A DNA stretch of 64,000 nt. It comes from Hyperoplus lanceolatus. Taxonomy: Eukaryota > Chordata > Actinopteri > Uranoscopiformes > Ammodytidae. Numbering within the stretch: the stretch's first letter is position 1; each line of letters starts with the position of its first letter. Where the stretch lies: the NCBI GenBank assembly GCA_026929865.2, contig CM049417.1, positions 22,197,501-22,261,500 of the forward strand. Direction: 5' to 3'. Positions 35,049-46,695 of this stretch are shown here, in pieces. Under the pieces are notes generated by a model. It was not told where the DNA came from. It did not search any database and saw only the letters and a list, made by a program, of their open reading frames with translations. Position numbers and translations under genes: made by a program.

Positions 35049-36604
35049 CAGTGGTTCTCAACCTTTTTTGAGCAAACGCCCCCTAACCTTACCAAGATAC
35101 TCTAGCGCCCCCCCCCCCCCCAAAAAACAAAAAAAAACAAAAAAACACACACACACACACAATTAAGAATATGTTTTGGCTACATCCTCTATCAACAATA
35201 AAACATATTTTCTGTGCTGTTTTGGTTTCTTATAAGAATTATTTAAAAAAATCCCAATATGAGCCTGTTCTATGACTAGGCAGATTTAACCCACTGTCAG
35301 GTGGCTGGTTGCATAAAAGAAAAAACACTATCAGCATTGGTTGTAATCTTTGAGATCCCCCCAGACATGTACGAACATAGCCCATTAAGAGGGCATTGTT
35401 GTCGGCAGTTGTTGTCTCATCTAACTGGATGCTGAAGGGACACGACGCAGGGTGGCACACAGCTGCTTCAGTGTCGAGCGACATCTCCCGTATGCGCCGG
35501 GCAACAGTATCTTTCTGACTGGTATGGCTTTGATGACTGGGCAGCATCCCGCTCCATGACTGTCGATATTGCTTATTTTATTGCCGGAATTACCAAAGAC
35601 CACCACAGTGAACGGTAAACCAGACATAGCAATTAATAAAGCGATGTTGAAGGCGCCACCAACCTTTCGCTTTGATTGACTGCGAACAGAGAGTTGAGGT
35701 GGGCTGTCTTGAATGTTGATCCCTCAGAGACTTAAAGTAGGATGGATCTTCAGCTGATTTTTCGGAATGTTTTTTCACTAAATGTTCCTGTAGTGGAGGG
35801 TTTCATGGCCTCATTAGAGAACAACGATCGCAGAGCAGGCACATTGGTAAAGTGGTGTTCATCGTTGACGGGATAAATCCATAACTAATGTAATTGGCAT
35901 TGTACCGCTGGCACTTTTCTTGCTATCCGCCATGTTTGTTTAAGTTATGTTATTAAAGTTGAATATGTTACAATGAATTGTGTACGTTTTCATTGGTTGT
36001 TGAACTGTTATCCCGAGACTCGCGCTCATGAGTAGCTGTTTTGCTGCTGTACAGGGATTCAGTGAGCCTCTCGCGGTGCACAGCTTTTAGTATATCGTCT
36101 CTCTCCAACATATGAGAGTTGTGTCTTTAACATGGTTCTGCTTGTGTGTTAGTTAACTCCATGCTTTGGCTGATTACTCTGTGTTCTCCACCTCAGAGAC
36201 AACAGTTAGTTTAAGTTTGAATCTCTCCACATAAATATAAAAGGTCATTATACTAGTCTGTGATTGGCTGATTCCTCTGCCGCTAAGGCTTTGATTGGCT
36301 GGTTGTTCTGACTAAAGACCTCTTATTGGCTGTCTGCAGAGCCTTCTCTATATTGAAGGCTGTGACAGTCAGCAGACCGCAAAAGGGAAGGGGGGAATAT
36401 TTAGTTAGAGGGTTGAGGGGTTATATACAGAAAAGTTAAAATAGGCTGTTTATTTCAGGTAACCTATTTTTGCAGTCAAATTAGATTCTATAAGATTTTT
36501 AAGAAGTTTAAAATATATTTATTAAAAAAAAAAAAAACAAGCCTGTGTCCCAGCCTGGTCCCAGCGCCCCCTAGGTTGTAAATGTGAGTGTGTGAGAAAC
36601 CCTG
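35049..36604. mobile_element. Second hAT transposon nested in the first
   Basis: The left end CAGTGGTTCTCAACC and a right end close to its reverse complement bound 1,556 bp. A perfect 8-bp duplication AGTTAAAC lies on each side (35041-35048 and 36605-36612), the hallmark of hAT insertion. Confidence 0.92.
35239..35820 (-). pseudogene. hAT transposase fragment (ZBED5/SCAND3-like)
   Basis: The minus strand encodes LVKKHSEKSAEDPSYFKSL, then a frameshifted linker, then SQKDTVARRIREMSLDTEAA and SIQLDETTTADNNALLMGYV. This is the N-terminal to central part of a hAT transposase of the ZBED5/SCAND3/FAM200 group. The BED finger and the C-terminal dimerisation region are missing and the frame is broken twice, so the copy is inactive. 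Confidence 0.85.
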
Positions 36605-36989
36605 AGTTAAACGATACACGGATCACGTAACCTATCTCATCTCAGTGTCCCCTTGTCACCTCGTTAAATGTTGCCAACACGTTTTCCGCTGTAGCTGGTG
36701 ATATGGAGCCGCGGGTGGGGAAAGTGAGCCAGGAGAATGGGCTTCCTGGTTAATTCAGTGAATATGTGTGGCTGTCTTAAGCCGATAAACCAAGTTAGCC
36801 CGGTTGAGTACCAGATCTGCACGGCTGCCAGATCTGCAGGGGTCCAGCGCCTACTGATGACGTATGACACTTGACGTTGTCACCATAGACCCCGCTACGC
36901 TACGGCAAAGCAATGTGGACATACACGACATTTGAAAAGATCGCGATAGCTGATGGTGCGAGAGCGAGTAAGCTAACTATAGATAGTTT

Positions 36990-37110
36990 ATATACTATCT
37001 GTGTGAAACTCAAACAACATGTAAAAGATCCAAGGCTGGATAGATGGATCGATTTATTTATTGGATATACTATCTGTGTGAAACTCAAACAACATGTAAA
37101 AGATCGCGCT
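36990..37110. repeat. Local duplication within the hAT insertion
   Basis: The words ATACTATCTGTGTGAAACTC and AAACAACATGTAAAAGATC occur twice, about 75 bp apart. Confidence 0.7.
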
Positions 37111-38299
37111 AGCTGATAGCTTAGCCAGTAGGCTCCATAGAGTGATAGATTTATTTATTGTTCTGCAAGGTTTAAAATGAGTTGTTACGTTTGGCTTATA
37201 GTAGTCATCTCTCATTATTAAGGTTAAATTACATTTTATTTTATACGAATTTATAGTTTAGCAAGGTTTAACCCCCGGTTTGAACCCTGTTTGAGTGCTA
37301 AATTAAACATTTATTTAATAATACTTTAAACATTAAATGAGTATTTTAGTTTAATGTACTCTAGCATGTATTTTAAGAAATAATATTTTATTAAAAGAAC
37401 AACTATCCCCTGGGTTCACTGTTATTTTACATCACACTGAAAAACAATGTGTATAATGAGAGTTTCATAATGATATTTATCAGTTAAAAAATGTAAAGGT
37501 GTGGCTCTGATGTACAATTTCCAGCCCCTGGAGCATTTGTAGTGTCTTGCATCACTGATAAATAGATTCATTCATTCATTCAACCTTCATTAAATAAAAT
37601 AAAAAAGTACATCAGATTTTGTTTAATCTGATTTGTATTTTTCTTATTCAACCACATATACCACCTTTTGTAGTGTCCATCGACTGTCCAAACAGCAAAC
37701 TAGCCTACTATTTACAGTGAGTCTCTGCAGAACATTTCTCAATGGGAATAGTTCACTTAATGTGTGACACAGCAGGTGAATAGGGTACACTTTTGGAATA
37801 ATAGATATCATGAAGCTCTGCTAGTTGATCACATTAAAACATTTTTGTATAACAACTTTTGTTTGAAACATCTAGATGTTGAATAAAGCCAGTGTTGAAT
37901 CTTAATTCTCATTAATTCTTTTTATTATTTATTTTCATGATTGATGGGGTCCAGGATGGGCTGCACGATGGGGTCCTGATAACAGACAGGAAACAAAGTG
38001 TTAAAGAGATGTTCACGTTCCAATCCCCATACTTCCCTAACATATAGGCCGTTAGAAAAACATTGAGTTTGTCCCCATTATGAATATACACCATGTTAAA
38101 GTAAAATATGTAAATATACTGTCCTGTTAGTGCTGCTATAACATTCAGCAAATAGTAACATTTATTTTTTCAAAGTTTAAGGTTCTGGACTAAGGACATG
38201 CAACGTTAATAAAGACTAACAGATGATTAATGGTAGAAGAAAAAAGTAAGACGGGATATATCCGAGCGGGAGAGATAGCGGGATATCCGGATAACCATA

Positions 38300-38330
38300 G
38301 CGCATGCGCATTTAAAATAGCGCATGCGCA
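38300..38330. promoter_or_regulatory. Two NRF1-like palindromes
   Basis: GCGCATGCGCA occurs at 38300-38310 and again at 38320-38330, matching the NRF1 binding consensus. A G+C-rich tract with repeated CCCGTGCAGATCTGGCAG words follows, then an ATG at 38509 with a GTAATG donor near 38623. It looks like a captured or transposon promoter. Confidence 0.5.
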
Positions 38331-40344
38331 TTTAAAAGACACCGTTTACAGGAAGTGCGTCATCATCACGCATCTAGGACCCCGTGCAGATCTGGCAGCC
38401 CGGCAGACCCCGTGCAGATCTGGCAGCCCGTGCAGATCTGGTACTCACACCGGTCGGATAGCGTTAGCTAACTCACCCGGCTGTGTGCGGCCACCACCTC
38501 CATATAATGAACCCAAACATAACGGCTAAAGTCCGGGGAACTTTCACAACGAGTACAGCGAAGCACCGGTGTTTATGCCTGCCCTATAGGCTATCTACGC
38601 CTGCCACGGTCCCGTCACAGCCAGGTAATGTAGGCTACATGCCTTTATTTTCTACTGACCTGTGCACAATGCTGCTGTAAATTTGTTTGGTATGGTGCTG
38701 CCTTGCTGTTTGTGTTCATTTCCGAGTGGCGTGAATCTGCAATGCTGTTTTAAGGCTATTTGTTCCGTTCACTTGCTGTTTATTTGTTTTTTTTTGGCAC
38801 AGTTGTTGGCCGTGTAGTTGTTGTTTTTGTGTGGACATGAACGCTGTTGTGTCGGGTCGGATCTGATCGCAGCCATGGTTGATTAGGGGAATAAATATAT
38901 CGGGGAGACTAGCTGCGTAGCTCCGTTCCTCGGACTCCCACAAAAGATAGAGCGCAGCGATGGGGATTATCACAGCCATGGTTGATCACTTTCTTTATAG
39001 GTCCATGGTTGATCAGCAATAGAAAAAGCGGGGGAAATAAGTTTCGGGCGGGCTCATCTACGTAGGTCATGACGTAGGTGCGTTGGTCGCTTTTGGGCGC
39101 GTTGGACAATTTTTTGACACAAAATGACCAAGCGCCAGATCGGGCGCAAAGCGCCAACGCGCCCGGTGTGTTCTCAGCTTAGGAGTCCAGAGACACATCT
39201 TGCGATTTCTTTTTTAACCGCGCGCGAGAGCAGAGTAGCAACGGAGCTGTCTACTCCTCACCGCTGACAGCACTCTGTCACACGGGCAGTCTGATAGAAG
39301 CCCCCGCCACCTGCAGCAGCCAGCAGACAGCACCGTATGTCAGGGGACGTTTGTGAACACGAAAATTGTTTGATATGTTCACATTCAATAGGCCACTGCA
39401 TATCTATAAAAAAGCTAACCTTGTAGTAATATGGCAACAAAAAAAGTGTGTAAAGTGAGTTTGTAAATATGTAAATAGCTTACTATCTATGGTAAATAGG
39501 CCTAGTTAATTTGTAAACTACCTGGTCAGCATTTTCTATTAATTTTGCCTCTTTCAGAAAAGCATAGGCTATAATGCAAATTAGTTGATAATGTCACCTA
39601 GCTCCTACTAGTTACTTTTGGGCCAATAACTAGGCTATTTTCCAAGAGTCAGCAGAGATAGAGTAGGACAAATCAGAGTGCTTGGATGTAGAGGTGGTTG
39701 TGGTGAAAATGGGCACAAAAAAAAATCCTTTTCCTAAAGGAATGTCTGAAGAATTTCACATGGTGATGCAAAATCAAAACCGAAATGAACTGTATCATCT
39801 GTTGTCAGTGTGGTCCAAAACATGCTGGCAATACAATATCAATAGGCCTAATACAGTTAAAATTGGGAAACATTTTAATAGATGCGTTGCAGGTCTATTT
39901 AATGTTTGCCCCTAAATTTTCTGCTTGCGCCCCTAAAAATTCTGAGTTAGGGGCGCCAGTGCTCCTAGTAAAATAGGTTAGTCTGGAGCCCTGTAGTGTG
40001 ACTGAGGAGCTGTCCAAGGCAAAAGAGCGCAGGTTCATTGCTGTGGAGCAGGAGTTCTTCCGTCTGTGGTGGGACACTGAGGCAACAGACTCCCACAAGA
40101 CACAAGTAACTTAACACTTGAATACTGCATTGTTTTTTTGCTATTACTGTTTGTGCATTCAACACATCCAATTTTTCAGCATGTATTACACTGTTGTTAC
40201 GATGTAGGCCTACATGTTTTAACATATTTCTTTGTGTGTTATTTGTTATTCTACTATTGTTATATTGTGGATGTGGTATCATGGACATATCTGACTTGCT
40301 TCTCATTTCCTAGATCTATTTTCTTATCATTCCTCTAAGTCAAC

Positions 40345-41780
40345 AGTGTTTCCCACAGGTTGAGAATGTACCAAACAACACTAAACAACTCCAATCCCAT
40401 CTCCACGCCAATAACCTTTTTGAATCCCTCCAATCTGGCTTCCGCCCCCTCCACAGCACAGAAACCGCTCTCCTTAAAGTCTTCAATGACCTCCTCACCT
40501 CTGCCGATGCTGGTTCCCTCAACTTCCTCATCCTCCTTGACCTGAGTGCAGCCTTCGATACTGTTAACCACACCATCCTGCTCACCACACTCAGCAACCT
40601 CGGTATCGAAGGTACTGCACTCAGCTGGCTTCATTCTTATCTTTCTGACAGATCTAACTTCATCTCCCTTCACAACCACACATCTGCCACAGTCACCGTC
40701 ACACAAGGTGTTCCCCAAGGTTCTGTACTCGGCCCCCTCCTCTTCATCATTTACCTCCTCCCCCTTGGTCAGTTACTTCGCCATTTCTCAATGGACTTCC
40801 ACTGCTATGCTGATGACACCCAAATTTACCTCAGTACCAAATCCCCCCACAACCCCCCCATCTCCCACATTGAATCCTGCCTGTCTTCCCTTACACTCTG
40901 GATGAAAAATAACTTCCTCAAACTCAACAGCAACAAAACTGAACTCCTCCTAATTGGCTCCAAATCCACCCTCAGCAAATGTACAACCCCCCCACACTCA
41001 CTATTGATGGCACCATGGTCTCCCCCTCCCCCCAGGCCCGCAATCTTGGCGTAATTTTTGATCCCACCCTCTCCCTTGAACCCCACATCCGTCACACTGT
41101 CAAAACCTCCTTCTATCACCTCCGTAATATTGCAAAGATTAGATCCTCCCTCACACCCCATGCTGCTGAAAGACTCATCCATGCCTTCATCTCCTCCCGC
41201 CTTGACTATTGTAATTCACTCCTCGCCGGCATCAGCACCACCTCCATCAACAGACTCCAACGTGTCCAGAATGCAGCTGCCCGTCTCCTCACTCACACCA
41301 ACTCGTGGAACCACATCACCCCAGTCCTCAAAAAGCTCCACTGGCTCCCCATTTCTTTCCGGATCAATTACAAACTCCTGGTCCTCACCTACAAAGCCCT
41401 CAACCATCTGGCCCCCCCATATCTCACTGACCTTCTCTCCCCCTATCAACCCCCTCGGGCCCTCAGATCCTCCTCAGCCAGTCTCCTCTCCACCCACACA
41501 TCTAAACTCTGCAGCTTTGGTGACAGAGCTTTCTCCAGGGCAGCTCCCAGGCTCTGGAACAGCCTCCCCCAACATATCCGTGACTCTGAGTCCCTCACCA
41601 TCTTCCAGTCCAAACTCAAGACCCATCTCTTCTCCTCTGCCTACCCCTAGTTCACCCACCAACCCAACTCTACATGACATTTTTGTTTGTTTATTGTTTT
41701 GTTTTTTTTGTAAAGCGCTCTGAGTGAGAGAAGAGCGCTATATAAATAAAATTTATTATTATTATTATTATTATTACTTG
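40345..41780 (+). mobile_element. L2/CR1-type LINE in MAN2B2 intron 2
   Basis: The element is truncated at its 5' end. The RT carries LLDLSAAFDTVNH, QGVPQGSVLGPLLF and an intact catalytic motif YADDTQIY near 40806. A frameshift near 40978 separates the RT core from the C-terminal region (41000-41650, RNLGVIFDPTLS to LKTHLFSSAYP). The 3' end has AAAGCGCTCTGAGTGAG and an (ATT)n tail at 41750-41776. It is better preserved than the LINE at 11-14 kb. Confidence 0.92.
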
Positions 41781-42602
41781 TGGTGGTGCAGATGGTGACG
41801 CAGGTTCAGTAATAAATGAGTCGAACAAAGATTTGTGAACCATTTATTGATAAACAATGAGTCAATGACATTCACTTATTTAGAAATGAATACCTATTTA
41901 CATATTCATTTACAAACCAGACTATATGGTTGGGCGGTATCCAATTTTTGATACCTTTTTAAATCATCTTCAAATAACCCCCGGTACACAGTGGGCCTAT
42001 TACCTTTGTGTAATTGGGTTGGCCGTTTTATCTCCTTGAAAAGAAAACTGATCTCCAGGTATAAAAAAAGTCTCTCCAGCAAATAATGAACATGTTCTGG
42101 CTTGGTTGGCTTTCTAGGTGGGAAAGCTTGTAGAAGAGGGCCGACTGGAGTTTATCATCGGGGGCCAAGTGATGCACGACGAGGCTGTTACTGATCTAGA
42201 CGACCAGATATCACAGATGACAGGTAGTGTCCCGAGCCTATAAATGCTAGACCCTGTCTGCTAGAAGAGACATGTATTCTAGTGTGTGTCTCTGTGTTGT
42301 TTAAGAGGGACATGGCTTCCTGTACCAGACGTTTGGGGTGCGTCCTCAGTATTCCTGGCAGGTGGATCCATTTGGAGCCTCTGCCACCACACCAGTCCTC
42401 TTTGCCCTGGCTGGGTTCAATGCCCATCTTATCTCCCGTATCGACTATGACCTCAAGGACACCATGCAGAAAGACAAGGTATGACCACAGTTAAGACACT
42501 AGTCCAAATGGTCCTGCCGCTGTTGAAGGGAAAATACTGTTTCCATTGTCAGCTTTGATCAACCCGAAGAACACATTTCCTTTGGAGCTGTTCTTATAAC
42601 GT

Positions 42603-42905
42603 AATTTAATCAAATCAAATCAGTTTTATTTGTAAAGCCCAATATCACAAATAGATTCCATACAGTACGACACCTTGCCCTTACACCATTAGAAGCAAAA
42701 TGAACATAAAGAATGAACAGGCATGCGAGTAAAAAGAGAACTATCCTGCTGGGCCATGATGTGAGGCACTAGCAGCAGGGGAGACTCCGTTCCTAGGACG
42801 GCTGATTCTGCACAGAACTCTGAGTCAGTAGAGCAGCAGCTTGGTACACAGAGGGAGAGGACCCCCAAAGGATCACTCGGCCAATCGTGGAAGATAGACA
42901 GAGAA
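42603..42905. repeat. Fish LINE 3'-UTR repeat, Rex1-like
   Basis: The start TCAAATCAAATCAGTTTTAT followed by AAGCCCAATATCACAAAT is a common fish retroposon tail sequence (family knowledge). It lies in MAN2B2 intron 4. Confidence 0.7.
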
Positions 42906-43499
42906 GCATGTAATGTTAGGGAAATGCATGAATAGATATTCTATATTCAGTTATAGTGTTTGCGTCGGCAGGCCAATTATGCAGTGGCTGGACAATACTC
43001 AGTCCCAGATAACCAAGATCATGGTCCTCCCTCAGGCTATTACTATTAACGCTATTAACTCTATTTAAACACTATGAACACAATTAACATTATTAACACT
43101 TCTCCACCTCTTCCATTCTCTATCAATACATAATCTTTATAACTAATAGAATGCCTGTAAGCGTTCTCTGCATGTTGTTTATCTCTTATCTTGGTACAGA
43201 AACTCCAGTTTGTGTGGAGAGGTTCTTCCTCTCTGAAAGAGAAGCAGCAGATCTTCACTCACACCATGGACCAGTTTAGCTATTGCACCCCATCACACCT
43301 GCCGTTCTCCAACAGGTAGTCCTCCTTCACACTCTTTATTGGCTCATGTATAGTTCCCTATTTCTACAATAACTCAGCATCTACTCCTGTATATTTAGTG
43401 TGGTAGTGCATTCTACTACAAAGATGCAAGCTACATTCTACTCGAGACACATGCATATTCTTAAAATTAGTGTGATTCAATAGACATACTAGAGAAACA

Positions 43500-43850
43500 C
43501 GTTCGAGGGGGTTAGGGCGTCCCCCTAGAGGCTCAGGCCTTGCAGCAGACCTGGGTTCCAATCTGATTTGGGTCAGTTATCTGCATGTCTGCTAGCCTGG
43601 CACCGCCCGCCTACCTACTTCTGCTCAATTTTCATTTCACTTCAGTAGTCAGTCTGGGGCTGCGGTGCATTCATTTGTTCCTGCTCGCCCAGATTTTTGG
43701 ATGTCCAATCAGCGAAGATAGGAGCGACTGAGAACAATGACGTCGAAGTCGCGCACCAGTTTCAGTTCCTTTATACTCGGAACTCGGAAATTTCTGACTT
43801 GGTAGTTTCGAGTTCTGACCTGTCTGTGTTCCAGCGCATCATTCTTACAC
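43500..43850. repeat. SINE fragment followed by a second dispersed repeat
   Basis: 43500-43590 is a degraded tRNA-SINE piece (GGGTTCCAATC, TCTGCATGTC). 43593-43850 is a separate repeat starting AGCCTGGCACCGCCCGCC, with an opposite-orientation copy at 58150-58413. Its end lies about 15 bp from MAN2B2 exon 6. Confidence 0.7.
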
Positions 43851-46079
43851 ATTCTTACTTTTCAGCTCTGGTTTCTATTGGAATGGAGTTGCCCTGTTCC
43901 CCAATCCCCCTAAAGATGGAGTTTACCCCAACATGAGCCTGCCTGTCAGCAAGGAGACACTTCACGCCTACGCCAAGACTATGGTGGCCAACATCAAGCA
44001 GAGGGCTGCGTGGTTTAGGACCAGCCACGTGCTCTGGCCCTGGGTGAGTGGATAGAATCTTGTGAGTTTTGTTCTTATATGGTGTCAAAGCCTAAATCAT
44101 TTATGTTAAAGGTGAAGTAAGCGGTTTATTTATGTTAATATAAGTGTTAAATCGCTCTATATTCATACAGTGATCACTTACATAATGTGCACGTTTCATA
44201 AAGCCGATCTCTCAGTCAGCTGCTCTGCATGTAATCGGCAAATAAACGTATTGTAGGATTCCAAAATTTTTATCCAATCACAAGAGAGAACGCTACAAAC
44301 TGAAACCCGTCTCACTACCGGTGCACGCCAGAGCAACAGATGGGTGAATGTTTTTGCGCCTACAATGGCGGAGCAGGTACAAATCCTTCCCAATTTCTTT
44401 TTTGGTGGTTTTTATCATGTTTTATCACACTTATGGATCTGAGATTATGCTAGATAACTCGCTGCTTGAAGGCCGCAGTGCATTAATGTGGTGACGTAGG
44501 GACGAGCGAGGGGACTGCTAACTGCAGTAACTGACAGGAAGGTAGCTAAAAGAACCAATCCGCTTACAGCACCTTTAAGAATCCTACAATTGAATTTAAC
44601 AATAATCTTCCTTTTGTTTCAGGGTTGTGACAAACAGTTCTACAACTCCTCCGTCCAGTTCAACAACATGGATCCTCTGATGCATTACATCAACCAGAAC
44701 AGCAAAGAGTTTGGCTTGACGGTCCAGTATGCCACACTTAGTGAATACTTCCAAGCCATCTACCGATCAAATCTTGTCTGGGAGAGTCGCGGTAGTAAAG
44801 ATTTTCTACCATATTCCAGTGGTGAGAATCGGTATCACTTATCTGTATATTCACTGGAAAACAAGGAAATGAGCCAAAGTCAATCTTCTTGTATCATTGT
44901 ACTGTCTGTGGCTTTATATCCTAAAAGCGTACCAGGCATGGACAGGGTTTTACGCCTCCAGAAACGTCCTGAAGGGGCTGGCGAGGCAGGCTAGCTCCCA
45001 GCTGCATGCGACGGAGACTCTTTTCACCCGATACAGAATCAGCTTCTCTGACGGCCCAGTGGCTAAAGACTGGGCTCTGGACAAACTGAGGGCACTTCGC
45101 TGGGCTGTGTCAGAAGTAATGAACACAAAATAATATATTTTTATTTTTTAATACAAAATGTAATTTACCAATGTGTGTGTTTTTTAGGTCCAGCACCATG
45201 ATGGCATCACTGGCACTAAGTCTCCAAAGGTGGTGGATATGTACCTGCAGCATCTCAAAGAGGCTATGATGGGGGCTAAGGAGCTTCAGGCTGCACTCAT
45301 CCTGCTGCCCCACAACCTTCATATCCCCAGCATCTTAGGCAACCGCTACCACCCAAAAAGTGTGAACATGGGACTGTAGCTTACTGTTCCCCTCGGCTAT
45401 CCTTCTTTATGCTAAGCTAATCACCTTTTTGTTTTTCAACAGAAAAGCTGATTTTGTCTGAACTTTCTCCATTAATTCGTGAAGAGAGATTTTTTTTTTT
45501 TTAAAGAATAGTTTTCCAAATACTTTCTTACTGTCATTTCACCTACTGTATATACCAACATAAGCTTGAAAATTACAACAATTTTTCAAATACATTTCTC
45601 TTAAATCTCCTCATGGTGTTCATGAGGCTTTGGAGCAACATGTCATCGTTTACAACCCGTTAGCATGGAACATCAGCACTATTGTCAACATCACTGTGAC
45701 CCTCCCCAGCGTGGCTGTCTTTGATGATGATGGACACCCAGTGCTTGCACAGGTTGTGTGTTTTTAAAATGTTTCTACTAAAGAAAAAAACATGTAACCT
45801 TAGCTGAACTATGGTTGAATGTGGTAGTTACAGGATCAAGTATATTATATTGTAACAGTAGCATTATGTAGAGAGGACTCATAATTAGAGCAAATGGACT
45901 CACGACAGTATCTATCTAAAGTTTGCTAGCATTAGCCACTATAAGATACTGGTCATATACCAGACCAAGAAAGGCTTTAGCAGCAAAACCCCTGAGTGTA
46001 TTGAATTGAGAAAGATTGAGATTTATTCTAATTATATCAGCATCGCCTTTCATAAGAGTGTATTGAAATGAGATTCAAT

Positions 46080-46473
46080 TTAAGGTCCTCCTCTACACCT
46101 TCAAAGCCATCCATAATCTTGCCCACACATACCTAACAGACCTCACTCAAATTGCCACCTCACTGTCCCCTTTTTTCTCACCACGATGGGGAGCATAGCC
46201 TTCAGCCGCTCTGCTCCCCTGCTCTGGAATGCACTACCCCATGACATCCACAACACCGACTCCATATCCCAGTTTAAATCAAAGCTCAAGACTCACCTTT
46301 TCAAATCTGCATAACCCTCCTGATCTTCTCTTCCCACATCATCATCACCCATTGTCCACTTTATTATAAATGTCTTTATTTCTATTGTTTCTTGTGTATC
46401 TGTTTCTGATTGTATACCAGATTTGTAGGCACCGTGTCCTTGAGAGTCTTGAAAGGCGCCTTTTAAATAAAAT
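46080..46473 (+). mobile_element. LINE C-terminal and 3' end fragment
   Basis: The sequence encodes decayed LYTFKAIHNLAHTYLTDLT and PLLWNALPHDIHNTD, the usual end of L2/Rex-type LINE ORFs. A GAAAGGCGCCTTTTAAATAA tail runs directly into the (TTC)n tract. It lies in MAN2B2 intron 10. Confidence 0.8.
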
Positions 46474-46695
46474 TTCTTCTTCTTCTTCTTCTTCTTCTTC
46501 TTCTTCTTCTTCTTCTTCTTCTTCTTCTTCTTCTTCTTCTTCTTCTTCTTCTTCTTCTTCTTCTTCTTCTTCTTCTTCTTCTTCTTCTTCTTCTTCTTCT
46601 TCTTCTTCTTCTTCTTCTTCTTCTTCTTCTTCTTCTTCTTCTTCTTCTTCTTCTTCTTCTTCTTCTTCTTCTTCTTCTTCTTCTTCTTCTTCTTC
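46474..46695. repeat. (TTC)n / (GAA)n microsatellite of about 74 units
   Basis: An uninterrupted 222-bp TTC tract at the 3' tail of a LINE fragment inside MAN2B2 intron 10. The long open frames here are only poly-Ser, poly-Lys and poly-Arg translations of it. Confidence 0.99.

Larger units (their letters stand above)
34871..39993. mobile_element. hAT-like transposon inserted in MAN2B2 exon 2
   Basis: The ends read CAGGGCTCTAGACT at the left and AGTCTGGAGCCCTG at the right, inverted with one mismatch. The 5-bp target TAGTG is duplicated (34866-34870 and 39994-39998). Removing the element and one TAGTG copy restores the MAN2B2 frame exactly. CAGGG ends with 5-bp duplications fit the hAT5 type (inference). 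The interior contains a nested hAT (35049-36604), promoter-like DNA near 38300 and no intact transposase, so it is probably non-autonomous. Confidence 0.88.

Noticed and set aside
35044..35110. Host gene 3' end with poly-C
   Set aside because: The sequence is the left terminus of the nested hAT element, fixed by its 8-bp duplication.
39682..39976. Independent gene in the 39.7-39.98 kb frames
   Set aside because: The frames lie inside the right end of the hAT-like insertion and run into its terminal repeat. At best they are transposon remnants.
34865..39996. The exon-2 transposon being spliced out as an intron (GT at 34865, AG at 39996)
   Set aside because: This GT-AG pair would delete four coding bases and give a stop at once. 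Other cryptic sites cannot be excluded without RNA data.
45362..45379. Premature stop in MAN2B2 exon 9 (TAG at 45377)
   Set aside because: A GTGAAC donor at 45362 gives the correct phase to exon 10 (GCTTTGGAG...), so the TAG is intronic.
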